Below are positions 1 to 7,891 of a stretch of DNA of 64,000 nucleotides, one piece after another. The position numbers and the translations under genes are program-made. The stretch's first letter is position 1, and every line of letters begins with the position of its first letter. The notes under the pieces are model-generated. The model saw nothing but the letters and a program-made list of their open reading frames with translations. It was not told the origin of the DNA and did no database searches. The DNA is from an uncultured Kineothrix sp. (GTDB lineage Bacteria > Bacillota > Clostridia > Lachnospirales > Lachnospiraceae): positions 1-64,000 of the forward strand of contig CAJUSR010000014.1 of assembly GCA_910588855.1 (NCBI GenBank), in the 5' to 3' direction.

Positions 1-60
1 CTTCCGGGCCTTTACGGATTTTCAGGGTTGCATTGCTGTTCATTTGCCAAGGTTCATTCT
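1..60 (-). other. Leader of an rRNA operon; the rRNA gene lies beyond the left edge
   Basis: Read on the minus strand this holds a run of the form GAACCTTGGCAAATGAAC, resembling the conserved leader and antitermination sequence found ahead of rRNA genes in Clostridia. It lies just downstream of two strong tandem promoters on the same strand. No mature rRNA sequence is inside the window, so the assignment rests on the leader motif and the promoters. Confidence 0.55.
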
Positions 61-108
61 AACCTATAAAACTCAATTGTTTTGTCTTTCCTCAGACGCA
101 ACTCTGAT

Positions 109-137
109 ATAATATCACATCTTTTCTCAAGAGTCAA
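109..137 (-). promoter_or_regulatory. rRNA operon promoter P2
   Basis: On the minus strand: TTGACT at 137-132, a 17-nt spacer, TATTAT at 114-109. An A/T-rich stretch directly upstream (about 138-166) looks like an UP element. It drives the leader at 1-60. Confidence 0.75.
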
Positions 138-194
138 GACCTTTTTTAATTTTATTTTATAAGCTTGTCCACCGCCGTTCAGCAGTGGATTTTC

Positions 195-224
195 ATTATA
201 CCATCTTACTTATATGTTTGTCAA
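195..224 (-). promoter_or_regulatory. rRNA operon promoter P1
   Basis: On the minus strand: consensus TTGACA at 224-219, an 18-nt spacer and consensus TATAAT at 200-195. It lies about 86 bp upstream of P2; tandem promoters are usual for rRNA operons. Confidence 0.75.
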
Positions 225-257
225 GCTTTTTATTTTACTATTTTACATATAAGGTAG

Positions 258-283
258 ATAAAAAATCTTAACCATCTAAGATT
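258..283 (-). terminator. Terminator of tRNA-Ser
   Basis: Minus strand: a 7-bp stem (AATCTTA / TAAGATT) with a 6-nt loop and a T-run, directly after tRNA-Ser and just before rRNA promoter P1. Confidence 0.75.
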
Positions 284-299
284 CCTTATTAGGTATAAA

Positions 300-387
300 C
301 GGAGAAAGAGGGATTTGAACCCTCGCGCCGCGTAAACGACCTACACCCTTAGCAGGGGCGCCTCTTCAGCCTCTTGAGTATTTCTCC
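300..387 (-). tRNA. tRNA-Ser (anticodon GCT)
   Basis: The 7-bp acceptor stem GGAGAAA / TTTCTCC closes an 88-nt cloverleaf with the long variable arm of class II tRNAs. The anticodon loop CTGCTAA gives GCT (serine codons AGC/AGT). The discriminator is G and CCA is not encoded. Confidence 0.95.
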
Positions 388-437
388 ATAGCCTGAATAA
401 ATAATATACTTATTTATATCAATTATAAATTGTGTTC

Positions 438-476
438 TTGCGTTCTGAGAGGTTTTGTATCTCTCCCGCAACGCAA
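438..476 (-). other. Stem-loop in the tRNA-Ser leader
   Basis: Nested inverted repeats lie between the tRNA-Ser promoter and the tRNA: outer stem TTGCGTT (438-444) with AACGCAA (470-476), inner stem GAGAG (447-451) with CTCTC (461-465). No T-run follows on the minus strand, so it is not a standard terminator. It may be a processing signal; the function is not visible. Confidence 0.45.
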
Positions 477-481
477 AAGTT

Positions 482-511
482 ATTATACATCAAGGAATAT
501 TTATTTGTCAA
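482..511 (-). promoter_or_regulatory. Promoter of tRNA-Ser
   Basis: Minus strand TTGACA (511-506), 18-nt spacer, TATAAT (487-482). This is a consensus sigma-A promoter facing tRNA-Ser. Confidence 0.8.
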
Positions 512-582
512 TTCTTTTTCTTGCTTTTTTTCTAATTTATAAATAGCAATCACTGTCCACCGCAAAATCAGCAGCTAATCCC

Positions 583-1308
583 TCAATCCATGTCCTCATT
601 GTTACAGAATACGGCAATCGTTTCTTCAATCCTCCGTTTTACTTCCGCTGCTATTTCTATTGTTTTCATTCCCTTATACTCTTCATAATATATGGGAGGA
701 AGATAGACTATCTTTACAGTAGTCGGTTTTATAGACTTTTCGTCAAATGGCTTGAATGCATCAATTAAAACGCATGGAACAATTGGGCATTGCGCTTTTA
801 CTGCACTTTTAAAGCTCCCCCCTTTAAAATCCAACAGTCTGTTCCCATCTTTACTTCTTGTTCCTTCTGCAAAAATAAGAAAGTTTTTCCCTTGCTTCAC
901 TTCCTCTGTGACCTGTTGGATTACTTTCATAGATTGCCTGATATCATCCCTGTCTATAGAAAGGGAGCCAAGCGCATCCACTACCTGTTTTAGTAAGATA
1001 ACATTTCTTGCTTCTTTTTTTATTACAAATGCAAACGGAACCGGGCACGATTCCAAAAACGCCAAAACATCGTAAAGCCCCTGATGGTTCGGAAAGAAAA
1101 CAAACCCATTCTCTTTGGGAATATTCTCCAAACCATAAGATTCTATCTTTACCCTGCCTGCCTTATTCGCTGCGATTGTAACTTTTTTAACATAGGCATA
1201 TGCTTCCTCGAAACTTACCTTTTCACTTTTTCCGCACCACCATATTTGAAAAAGATAAAGCGGGGCTTTCACAAACAACCGCAATACCATCATTGCTATT
1301 CTATACAT
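583..1308 (-). CDS. plsC: 1-acyl-sn-glycerol-3-phosphate acyltransferase
   Basis: This should transfer an acyl group to lysophosphatidic acid, giving phosphatidic acid for membrane phospholipid synthesis. The acyltransferase motif NHQGLYD (residues 74-80, H75 and D80 as the HX4D pair) and the glycerol-phosphate motif EGTRS (148-152) are both present, followed by IVPC (176-179). The length (241 residues) is normal for PlsC, and the hydrophobic N-terminus fits membrane association. It has its own promoter and probably forms a single-gene unit after the fumarase genes. Confidence 0.9.
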   Translation of the reverse strand: MYRIAMMVLRLFVKAPLYLFQIWWCGKSEKVSFEEAYAYVKKVTIAANKAGRVKIESYGLENIPKENGFVFFPNHQGLYDVLAFLESCPVPFAFVIKKEARNVILLKQVVDALGSLSIDRDDIRQSMKVIQQVTEEVKQGKNFLIFAEGTRSKDGNRLLDFKGGSFKSAVKAQCPIVPCVLIDAFKPFDEKSIKPTTVKIVYLPPIYYEEYKGMKTIEIAAEVKRRIEETIAVFCNNEDMD

Positions 1309-1327
1309 AATTTTATCTTCCTAATAT

Positions 1328-1355
1328 ATTATATAAAATATGAATCCTTTATCAA
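1328..1355 (-). promoter_or_regulatory. Promoter of plsC
   Basis: Minus strand TTGATA (1355-1350), 16-nt spacer, TATAAT (1333-1328), 20 bp ahead of the plsC start. A 14-bp perfect palindrome TTTTGACGTCAAAA (1357-1370) covers the preceding gene's stop codon and sits just upstream of the -35 box. Confidence 0.65.
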
Positions 1356-1364
1356 ATTTTGACG

Positions 1365-1919
1365 TCAAAAACATTCCTTATATTCTTCAACAGCCAAATC
1401 ATATAAATTATTCCCTTCAGAATCAATTACTACAATCACAGGAAAGTTTTCCACTTGTAGTTCCCTAATTGCTTCTGTACCCAAATCATCATAAGCAATT
1501 ACTTTAGAGCTTTTAATAGAACGTGACAGTAGCGCTCCTGCCCCTCCCACTGCGGCAAAATAAACTGCTTTATTCTTTTGAATACTTTCCATCACTTCTT
1601 TGGAACGTTTCCCTTTTCCTATCATCCCCTTTAAGCCTTCATCCAGAAAACCTACTGTGTATTTATCCATGCGGCTCGATGTTGTCGGGCCAGCAGAGCC
1701 TATTACACGACCTGCTCTTGCTGGCGAAGGGCCCATATAATATATGATATTCCCTTTTAAAGAAATCGGAAGTTTCTCCCCTGCCTTTAAAGATTCATCC
1801 ATTCTTTTATGAGCCGCATCCCTTGCTGTATAAATGATTCCTGTTATATATACATAGTCCCCTGCCCGAAGCTTTCTTGTATCCTCATCACATAAAGGCG
1901 CCTTAATATATTTGTCCAT
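1365..1919 (-). CDS. Class I fumarate hydratase, beta subunit (C-terminal domain)
   Basis: This is the smaller subunit of an oxygen-sensitive iron-sulfur fumarase or related hydro-lyase, interconverting fumarate and malate. The family regions YYMGPSPARAG and GPTTSSRMDKYT are present, and the length (184 residues) is usual for stand-alone beta subunits. The frame is open nine codons further, but I chose the ATG at 1919 because GAGAGG lies 8 nt before it. It follows the alpha-subunit gene by about 70 bp. L(+)-tartrate dehydratase beta is a close relative and cannot be excluded by sequence alone. Confidence 0.88.
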   Translation of the reverse strand: MDKYIKAPLCDEDTRKLRAGDYVYITGIIYTARDAAHKRMDESLKAGEKLPISLKGNIIYYMGPSPARAGRVIGSAGPTTSSRMDKYTVGFLDEGLKGMIGKGKRSKEVMESIQKNKAVYFAAVGGAGALLSRSIKSSKVIAYDDLGTEAIRELQVENFPVIVVIDSEGNNLYDLAVEEYKECF

Positions 1920-1988
1920 ATTCATATCCTCTCTGTTCATCCGCATTCTTCCTACAGTCTGTCTCTTGGCATCCCATGAAGCAGGCTG

Positions 1989-2831
1989 TTAAATAATCCT
2001 TATTGTATGCCGGTTTACATGACAACATATATTTACTGCCACAGGAAGACCTGCGATATGTGTCGGATATGTATTTATATTTACTGCAAGTGCTGTCGTA
2101 CTTCCGCCAAGCCCACCAGGCCCTATTCCGGTTTTATTGATTTTATCCAGCAATTCCTCTTCCAACTCTTTTATATACGGAATCGGAGACCCCTCACTCA
2201 CCGGTCTGGTCAAAGCTTTTTTTGCCAGCCAGGCGCATTTTTCAAAAGTACCCCCAATCCCCACTCCTATTACCATTGGCGGACATGCATTGGGCCCTGC
2301 ATCCCTCACCGCCGTAAGAATTGCCTCCTTTACGCCTTCTATTCCATCCGCTGGTTTCAGCATAAATACCCGGCTCATATTTTCACTGCCAAACCCCTTG
2401 GGAGCCACAATAATTTTTACTTTATCCCCCGGCACTATTTCATAATAAATAACTGCCGGCGTATTATCTTTTGTATTTTCCCGAATCAATGGATCTTTTA
2501 CTATAGATTTCCTTAAATAACCGTCTTTGTATCCCAAGCGCACGCCTTCATTTACAGCCTCTTCCAACAAGCCGCCCTCAAAATGTACATCTTGCCCTAT
2601 TTCCATAAAAATAACAGCCATACCCGTATCCTGGCAAATCGGAATCATATCTTCACCAGCTATTTGAAGATTTTCTCTTAATTGATTTAAAATTTGCTTC
2701 CCTAAAGGTTTTTTTTCCTTTTCCGATGCCTGATAAAGCGCTTCTTTCATATCCTCCGAAAGAAAATGGTTCGCTTCAATACACATTTCCTTAATGTTCT
2801 TAGCAATCACTGATACTTGTATTTCACGCAT
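1989..2831 (-). CDS. Class I fumarate hydratase, alpha subunit
   Basis: This is the large subunit of the two-part class I hydro-lyase and carries the [4Fe-4S] cluster. Conserved cysteines are visible in CQDTGM, in NACPPMVIG and in GGTFEKCAW; the C-terminal GIGPGGLGG motif is intact. I prefer the ATG at 2831 (MREIQVS), which matches the usual family start and has GGGATGG six nt upstream. An in-frame ATG at 2846 overlaps the stop codon of the HIT gene, so translational coupling is also possible. Together with the beta subunit it would supply fumarate/malate conversion in an anaerobe. Tartrate dehydratase alpha is the main alternative. Confidence 0.88.
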   Translation of the reverse strand: MREIQVSVIAKNIKEMCIEANHFLSEDMKEALYQASEKEKKPLGKQILNQLRENLQIAGEDMIPICQDTGMAVIFMEIGQDVHFEGGLLEEAVNEGVRLGYKDGYLRKSIVKDPLIRENTKDNTPAVIYYEIVPGDKVKIIVAPKGFGSENMSRVFMLKPADGIEGVKEAILTAVRDAGPNACPPMVIGVGIGGTFEKCAWLAKKALTRPVSEGSPIPYIKELEEELLDKINKTGIGPGGLGGSTTALAVNINTYPTHIAGLPVAVNICCHVNRHTIRII

Positions 2832-2845
2832 ATTGCACCATCCCA

Positions 2846-3256
2846 TTATTCCGTAATTATTTTCCTAATATCTTCAAGCTCCTCCGGTGTCGGCTCCATA
2901 GATTTCCATCCTAAAGTCTGCCCGTCATTTTTATACCTGGGGATTAAATGAAGATGAAAATGAAATACTGTCTGCCCTGCATCTTCCCCATTATTTTGAA
3001 CCAGATTAAACCCATCACAATTTAACTTTTCCGTCATACGGATAGTCATTTTCTTCGCCAGAAGCATTACTTTTGATGCCGCTTCATCCGGCAATTTATA
3101 TATATTAGCATAATGGTTTTTTGGCAAAATAAGGGCATGTCCTTTAGTTGCCGGTCCTAAATCCAAAATCACTTTAAAATCATCATCCTCATAAAGCGCT
3201 TTAGAAGGAATATCCCCATTTGCTATTTTACAAAAAATACAGTTATCATCTCTCAT
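2846..3256 (-). CDS. HIT family (histidine triad) nucleotide hydrolase
   Basis: This is a small HinT-like protein that would hydrolyse AMP-linked conjugates such as adenosine 5'-phosphoramidates. The histidine triad is intact (VFHFHLHLIP, H99, H101, H103), preceded by the conserved NGEDAGQ segment, and the N-terminal CIFCKIA cysteine pair is typical. The length of 136 residues is normal. Its stop codon overlaps the first possible start codon of the fumarase alpha gene, so the two are likely co-transcribed. The physiological substrate cannot be read from sequence. Confidence 0.9.
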   Translation of the reverse strand: MRDDNCIFCKIANGDIPSKALYEDDDFKVILDLGPATKGHALILPKNHYANIYKLPDEAASKVMLLAKKMTIRMTEKLNCDGFNLVQNNGEDAGQTVFHFHLHLIPRYKNDGQTLGWKSMEPTPEELEDIRKIITE

Positions 3257-3291
3257 TTTTTCTCACTCTGCGCCGTTTGATGCGCCCCTTC

Positions 3292-4278
3292 CTAAAATAT
3301 AAAAATCTGATCCAAAGTACGCAATACTTTAAAATCGCCTTTCATCTTCATTTCACCGGACATAAATGCTCTCTGGAAAGTCATCCTGCCATTCGTAATC
3401 TCATCTAGCGTATGCTGTTCCAGTTGCAATTCAACATCGGCATGATCTGTAATGCCAAAAAAGCATTGTAAGTTTGCATTTTCTACTTTTATTATCAAGT
3501 GCTTTTTCTTTCCATTGATAATAAATCGATATACTCCACGAAATCCAGCCTGAGGTTTGAAATGCTGCTCCAAATGTGTAATGATTTCCCCGCTCTCTTC
3601 CGTCTCCCCATTATTCAGCATATCTCTAAATAAGCTGGTTAATTCCTGGATATCCTCCTTCTGTCTTTGCACATATTTATCATCCGAAGCATATTGGGAT
3701 AACTGCTCCGATTCCTGGGGTGTCAAATCAATCTGGGTTTTAGACACCATCTGCCGGATTGCCTGATTGCTTGCCGGAAGGCTGACAATCTTCTGGTTAA
3801 CGGTACGGTACATATTTTCCGCCTTTTTTTCTATCAGGGCAATATATTCCTTGTTATCTTCCATTAAAGAAGCGTCTGCAATATACCCGCATATGCCGCT
3901 GCAAGGACGCCCACCTAATATTTCCCATGCGGAAGTCAGGCTCAGTTTTCCTTCCCTTTCCCCATAAGTTGTAGACATCACAATCGGGCACATATAAATA
4001 TTGCTTATCTTTTCCTTATCTCCATACAACCAGCAAGAATCCAGAAATTGCTGCATATATCCGCCAATTCCATACCATTCCACCGTTGTTGCCAGAATAA
4101 TGCCGTCAGCCTCTTTTAAACTTTGGGGTAATGTGGTAATACCGTTTTTCAATTCATGAAGATTAAAACGTTCCACTTTTACCCTAAGTTCCTCTAAGAC
4201 CTCCTGCATCTTATTAATAACAAATAACGTAGGATCATCGATTAATCCTCTTCCACCATAATAAATATTAATATTCAT
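3292..4278 (-). CDS. Flavodoxin-fold NAD(P)H oxidoreductase with C-terminal SCP2-like domain
   Basis: The N-terminal ~175 residues look like an NADPH-dependent FMN reductase/flavodoxin fold (starts MNINIYYGG; ILATTVEWYGIGG as the FMN-binding loop). The C-terminal ~95 residues resemble an SCP2 sterol-carrier domain (ending in FMSGEMKMKGDFKVLRTL). The combination recurs in Clostridia, but the substrate is unknown to me. The start at 4278 overlaps the rhomboid stop codon (TGATG) and has GAGGGA six nt upstream, so translation is probably coupled to the rhomboid gene. An extended start at 4323 is possible but less likely. Confidence 0.7.
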   Translation of the reverse strand: MNINIYYGGRGLIDDPTLFVINKMQEVLEELRVKVERFNLHELKNGITTLPQSLKEADGIILATTVEWYGIGGYMQQFLDSCWLYGDKEKISNIYMCPIVMSTTYGEREGKLSLTSAWEILGGRPCSGICGYIADASLMEDNKEYIALIEKKAENMYRTVNQKIVSLPASNQAIRQMVSKTQIDLTPQESEQLSQYASDDKYVQRQKEDIQELTSLFRDMLNNGETEESGEIITHLEQHFKPQAGFRGVYRFIINGKKKHLIIKVENANLQCFFGITDHADVELQLEQHTLDEITNGRMTFQRAFMSGEMKMKGDFKVLRTLDQIFIF

Positions 4279-5348
4279 CAGCAATCCCTCATCTCTGCCT
4301 GTTTTTTCTTCCCGAAAAGCCATAATAAAAGCGCTATTGCCATTCCACTTACAAAACCGCCGATATGGGCAGCATTATTAATGCCTTCTCCCACAAATCC
4401 GCTATACAGGGAATATATAATCATAAGCAAAAGTCTGCCCATCGTTATCTGTTCCAGATGCCCCTTGTTTATACATACTAATATAAACAACGCACCTATT
4501 ATACCAAATATTGCCCCGCTTGCCCCTACCGAATTAATATATGCCCCTTCATAAATCTCATGCCATCCGGAAAGGCAATTCCCCAATATTCCTGCAGATA
4601 TATAAATAACAGTATATTTGATTCTTCCAAAATGTTTCTCAACTACTTCACCAAGACAATATAATATAAGCATATTGCTGATAAGGTGGTCTATATCCCA
4701 ATGCAAAAAAACACTTGTCAATATCCTGTAGTATTCTTTGCCTTCCCAAAACACTCTTACATTAAATGCACCTTTATTATATAACAAGCTCCCGGTAAAT
4801 GTACATATCAGAAAAACCAACACATTTACCAAGATTAGGAAAACCGTTATATAAGGAATCGAAAGCCAGAAATTTTGCTTTCCTGATTGGAATGCTTCTC
4901 TTGCTTCGGAATGTTCTTCCAATCCGAACGATTCTATATGGGCAAGAAAATATTCAATCTTATTTTTCATCCCGTAAAAATCATCGACTTGGTTTTCATA
5001 TATCATTAATCGACCATTAAAAGGGTCTATCTGCCAGCAAAAAGGGTCATCTTTGCATAGCAGTTTCGCCTTCTCTGCTTCCTGACAAATAATCACCGAC
5101 AAGATATGGATATCGTAAATGTTTTTTTCTGCAAAAAAATCTTTTATCTTGCCCTTCATAAGTTTATATTGGTCTTCGGAAATATACAAATTGTTCTCAT
5201 AATTTATTACTTGAAATACATTTGTATAATTGTTTTCCATACGGAAATAAAAGGTAAACTCCGGCAAATTGGAAGAAATTTTTGTATATCCCTCCTCTGC
5301 CAGAAAACTGCCAAACCGCTGCCCTACCATACCTTCCCCCATTCGCAT
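4278..5348 (-). CDS. Rhomboid family intramembrane serine protease
   Basis: This should be a membrane protease cleaving substrates within the bilayer. Six or seven hydrophobic segments follow residue 160. The catalytic serine is S277 in GASG and the histidine is H328 in AAHIGG; HLISN (221-225) supplies the conserved H and N of the oxyanion region. A soluble N-terminal domain of about 155 residues precedes the membrane part and is of unknown fold. The start is uncertain: the ATG at 5330 has a GGGGGAAGG run just ahead and may be the true one. It follows the Tad cluster on the same strand, so it could act on pilus components, but that is inference. Confidence 0.85.
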   Translation of the reverse strand: MRMGEGMVGQRFGSFLAEEGYTKISSNLPEFTFYFRMENNYTNVFQVINYENNLYISEDQYKLMKGKIKDFFAEKNIYDIHILSVIICQEAEKAKLLCKDDPFCWQIDPFNGRLMIYENQVDDFYGMKNKIEYFLAHIESFGLEEHSEAREAFQSGKQNFWLSIPYITVFLILVNVLVFLICTFTGSLLYNKGAFNVRVFWEGKEYYRILTSVFLHWDIDHLISNMLILYCLGEVVEKHFGRIKYTVIYISAGILGNCLSGWHEIYEGAYINSVGASGAIFGIIGALFILVCINKGHLEQITMGRLLLMIIYSLYSGFVGEGINNAAHIGGFVSGMAIALLLWLFGKKKQAEMRDC

Positions 5349-5429
5349 ATATGTGCAGAATAATTTATTACTATGGTAAAGGGTAACATTTCCTATTCTT
5401 CATGTCAATGAAATCTCTCTGTCTACTGC

Positions 5430-6851
5430 TTACCTATAGCAAAAGGTCAGCCTTCCAAACCGCAATTCATCCCCTTGCTCAATAAGAACGGTTTCATTCG
5501 GTTCCAACCTTAGACCGTTTTTAAACGTTCCATTTGTAGAATTCATATCCGTTACATAAATCTTGTTTTCCTGCCTCGTAAACCTGGCATGAATCCGGCT
5601 AATCGTACTGTCTTTAATTACAATGTCCACATTTCCTGCCATCTTTCCTATCGTACAAGGCAGATTCCCTAAATCAATATGATACTTATTTCCTTTACTG
5701 ATTCCATATAGCTTATTTTCCTTTTTATAAGCCGAAGTGTCAAGAAAAACCGTATTTCCATATTCTTCGGTATCTTCAAAGTGCGCTCCATATCTCGTAT
5801 TGCCATCCCCTATTTCCTTATATCCGCCTTTGCCGGTATCTTTCCTTTCTTCACGCGGCCTTTCTGTTTTCATTGCCTCAAAGCGGCTTCTTTTTATAAC
5901 CCTTCCTTCTATTTCGTTATTATCTGCAGCTTTTTCCTTCTTGTTATCCCTACTTATGGAATTTTTTCTTTTACAAATATTAATGATAAAGTATAAAAAA
6001 AGAACCGCAGATAATAGAACCAAAACCATAATTCCTGCTGTGGCTGCCAATTTTTCTTCTGCTGATAATGTAAAAAAGTAATTTATGCCCCATATCCCTG
6101 CGGCTGCAGCGGCACATAAAACAGCCAAAACCCCAACAACCTGTAAATGATGATTGCTTTCTCTATCAACTCTTTCTCCATCCGTTTGTGCTGATTCATA
6201 ATAATCCCCTTCCAGCCAATCATCGCTTTCAATAACCTCCAAGTCATCTGCCGGCATTCTGTTTACAGCTTTTAACCCATCTATATCCGAATCTATATCT
6301 GGCTCCGGCAAATGGAATGAGCTTAAGATTTGCGGCAGCATAAACCTGTCGTCCTGTATCGCTTCATAAATCCTATACGTAATTTCCATTGCTTCTTCCT
6401 GCTCATGATTCACTTTGCTGACCAAAAATTCTGCCAAAGATGTCAAGGCTTTTTTTCCTTCTGTCTCTTCCATGCAAGGATAGTACAGGAAAAAATATTC
6501 TTCCGTTTCCGGTTCTGCAAAAATATATTCCGGCGCTAAAAACAGACAACGGCTATCCAACAAAAAAATATCCAGCTCTTCCAATGCCTCTTTCATATTC
6601 TCCAACAAGCCAAAGACCTGTTCATATCCAATCCCTTTTTTATCGAATAAGCTTATTAAGTTCTGTTTTGAGCTAATTTCATAATAAAAGCTGCACATTT
6701 CATCTACAAATCTGATTTTACAATTTAAAAGATGTTTGATTTTATTATTATTTATCATTTTATATTGATAATTCTGCTCTTTTTCGCTTATCTTATTACT
6801 AACAATCAAAAAATTATGGTTTAAATCTTTATAATATTTAATATTCAGCAT
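5430..6851 (-). CDS. DUF6382/FHA domain membrane protein of the Tad cluster
   Basis: The N-terminal ~170 residues match the DUF6382-type region seen in Lachnospiraceae Tad loci. Two membrane segments follow at about 235-255 and 268-292. A basic/acidic linker leads to a C-terminal FHA domain (last ~95 residues, with STISRIHARF and NSTNGTFKNG as the phosphothreonine-binding loops). FHA domains bind phosphothreonine, so the protein probably links pilus assembly to a Ser/Thr kinase not present in this window. It lies 10 bp after a TadE-like gene and is the last clear Tad-associated gene of the operon. Confidence 0.8.
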   Translation of the reverse strand: MLNIKYYKDLNHNFLIVSNKISEKEQNYQYKMINNNKIKHLLNCKIRFVDEMCSFYYEISSKQNLISLFDKKGIGYEQVFGLLENMKEALEELDIFLLDSRCLFLAPEYIFAEPETEEYFFLYYPCMEETEGKKALTSLAEFLVSKVNHEQEEAMEITYRIYEAIQDDRFMLPQILSSFHLPEPDIDSDIDGLKAVNRMPADDLEVIESDDWLEGDYYESAQTDGERVDRESNHHLQVVGVLAVLCAAAAAGIWGINYFFTLSAEEKLAATAGIMVLVLLSAVLFLYFIINICKRKNSISRDNKKEKAADNNEIEGRVIKRSRFEAMKTERPREERKDTGKGGYKEIGDGNTRYGAHFEDTEEYGNTVFLDTSAYKKENKLYGISKGNKYHIDLGNLPCTIGKMAGNVDIVIKDSTISRIHARFTRQENKIYVTDMNSTNGTFKNGLRLEPNETVLIEQGDELRFGRLTFCYR

Positions 6852-6860
6852 ATCTCACCC

Positions 6861-7376
6861 TTATTCTATTATCATCTTTTCATCAATTTTATCTTTTATC
6901 CTTTTTAATACCCTAACTTTACGAATCAATTCCGTAGGGCAGATTCTTTCTGCCTGCCCATTCACTTGAAATCCCCAATCTTTATGCGGCAGCAACCACT
7001 CCGTAAAGGCAGTTGTCATTGTTCCGGATACCTCTACAATTACTTTTTTTCTATCCACATTTACTGTGCCAATCAGCGTACGGATTCCCATATATTTCTC
7101 CCCAAATTGTTCCCCGCATTGCCTTATTACCAATTGCCTAATTTCCTCCGGATTTTTCTTACATACACGGTCAACATGATAACTTTTCCCATAACCGCTG
7201 CATACGCTTCCCCGAAATGCTAAAATATAAGCATCCTGGGATGCCGCACACCGGTTATACAGGAAAAATGTCATATAAAAAATAAAGCTTATTAAAAAAA
7301 TGGCCAAGGGAACTATTATACTTGCCTCTACGGTAAAATACCCTTCTGCCCATTTACATTCCTTTTTGCGCAACAT
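6861..7376 (-). CDS. TadE-like minor pseudopilin
   Basis: A short cytoplasmic N-terminus precedes the TadE signature GYFTVEASIIVPL and a single hydrophobic helix, then an extracellular domain of about 120 residues. Such proteins are processed by the Tad prepilin peptidase and help build Flp pili. The start at 7376 (MLRKKE) is preceded by a GGGGGGTGG run. It lies inside the 3' end of the preceding peptidase gene (23-bp overlap), indicating coupled translation. Which of the cluster's TadE/F/G-like proteins takes which role cannot be decided here. Confidence 0.75.
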   Translation of the reverse strand: MLRKKECKWAEGYFTVEASIIVPLAIFLISFIFYMTFFLYNRCAASQDAYILAFRGSVCSGYGKSYHVDRVCKKNPEEIRQLVIRQCGEQFGEKYMGIRTLIGTVNVDRKKVIVEVSGTMTTAFTEWLLPHKDWGFQVNGQAERICPTELIRKVRVLKRIKDKIDEKMIIE

Positions 7377-7794
7377 AAACCACCCCCCATCCAATGGCAA
7401 GAAAGGGAACAAAAGCTATCCTGCTCTTTCCTTTTACCTTTCGGCAAACCAATAACACTAACGCATATACCGAAGAAGCTACTAACCCTATTGCAACAAT
7501 CATTATGCACTTCCTGTAACCAACGTATAAACCCAGCACCAATATTACCAGTCCGTCCCCATATCCAATGCTCTGTCTTGTGCAAAAACTTAGCAGCAGA
7601 AAAAACACTCCTGGCGCCATAGAATATAAGAAGCTAAACCATCCCCCTTCCTCTCCGCGGATTTTTGCAATAACCAAAGACAGGCAACTAAACAATATAA
7701 TCATTGTCAAAGGAATTTCTCTTTTTCTTATATCAGTGATGGTACATATCATAATAAATATAAGGCTAACTGCCCATTCCACTCCTATTTTCAT
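7354..7794 (-). CDS. Short A24-type prepilin peptidase (second of the cluster)
   Basis: This small membrane protein (146 residues, about five hydrophobic segments) has the two catalytic aspartates of type IV prepilin peptidases: D21 in CTITDIRKREIP and D80 in GYGD. It would cleave pilin-like leaders. It is distinct from the peptidase at 15193-15786 at the head of the cluster, so this locus encodes two. Its start codon lies directly after the repeated pseudoknot element (7795-7878), which contributes the ATGGG ribosome binding site. Confidence 0.8.
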   Translation of the reverse strand: MKIGVEWAVSLIFIMICTITDIRKREIPLTMIILFSCLSLVIAKIRGEEGGWFSFLYSMAPGVFFLLLSFCTRQSIGYGDGLVILVLGLYVGYRKCIMIVAIGLVASSVYALVLLVCRKVKGKSRIAFVPFLAIGWGVVYVAQKGM

Positions 7795-7878
7795 TTTTTA
7801 TCCCATTTCTGTGCGGCCTTTTGTGCATAACAAGTTTGTGGATGCCGCACGGACACAAACTTTGGATTGAAAACTTCT
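7795..7878 (-). promoter_or_regulatory. Repeated pseudoknot element, copy A
   Basis: On the minus strand helix P1 is AAGTTTGTG (7862-7854) with CACAAACTT (7840-7832), 9 bp. Its 13-nt loop reads TCC-GTGCGGC-ATC. The loop segment GTGCGGC (7850-7844) is perfectly complementary to GCCGCAC (7817-7811), giving helix P2 and an H-type pseudoknot. P2 ends 6 nt before ATGGG, and the start codon of the peptidase gene follows at 7794. Homology with copy B extends upstream to the stop codon of the TadE-like gene. Confidence 0.7.
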
Positions 7879-7891
7879 CATTTTAAATCTT

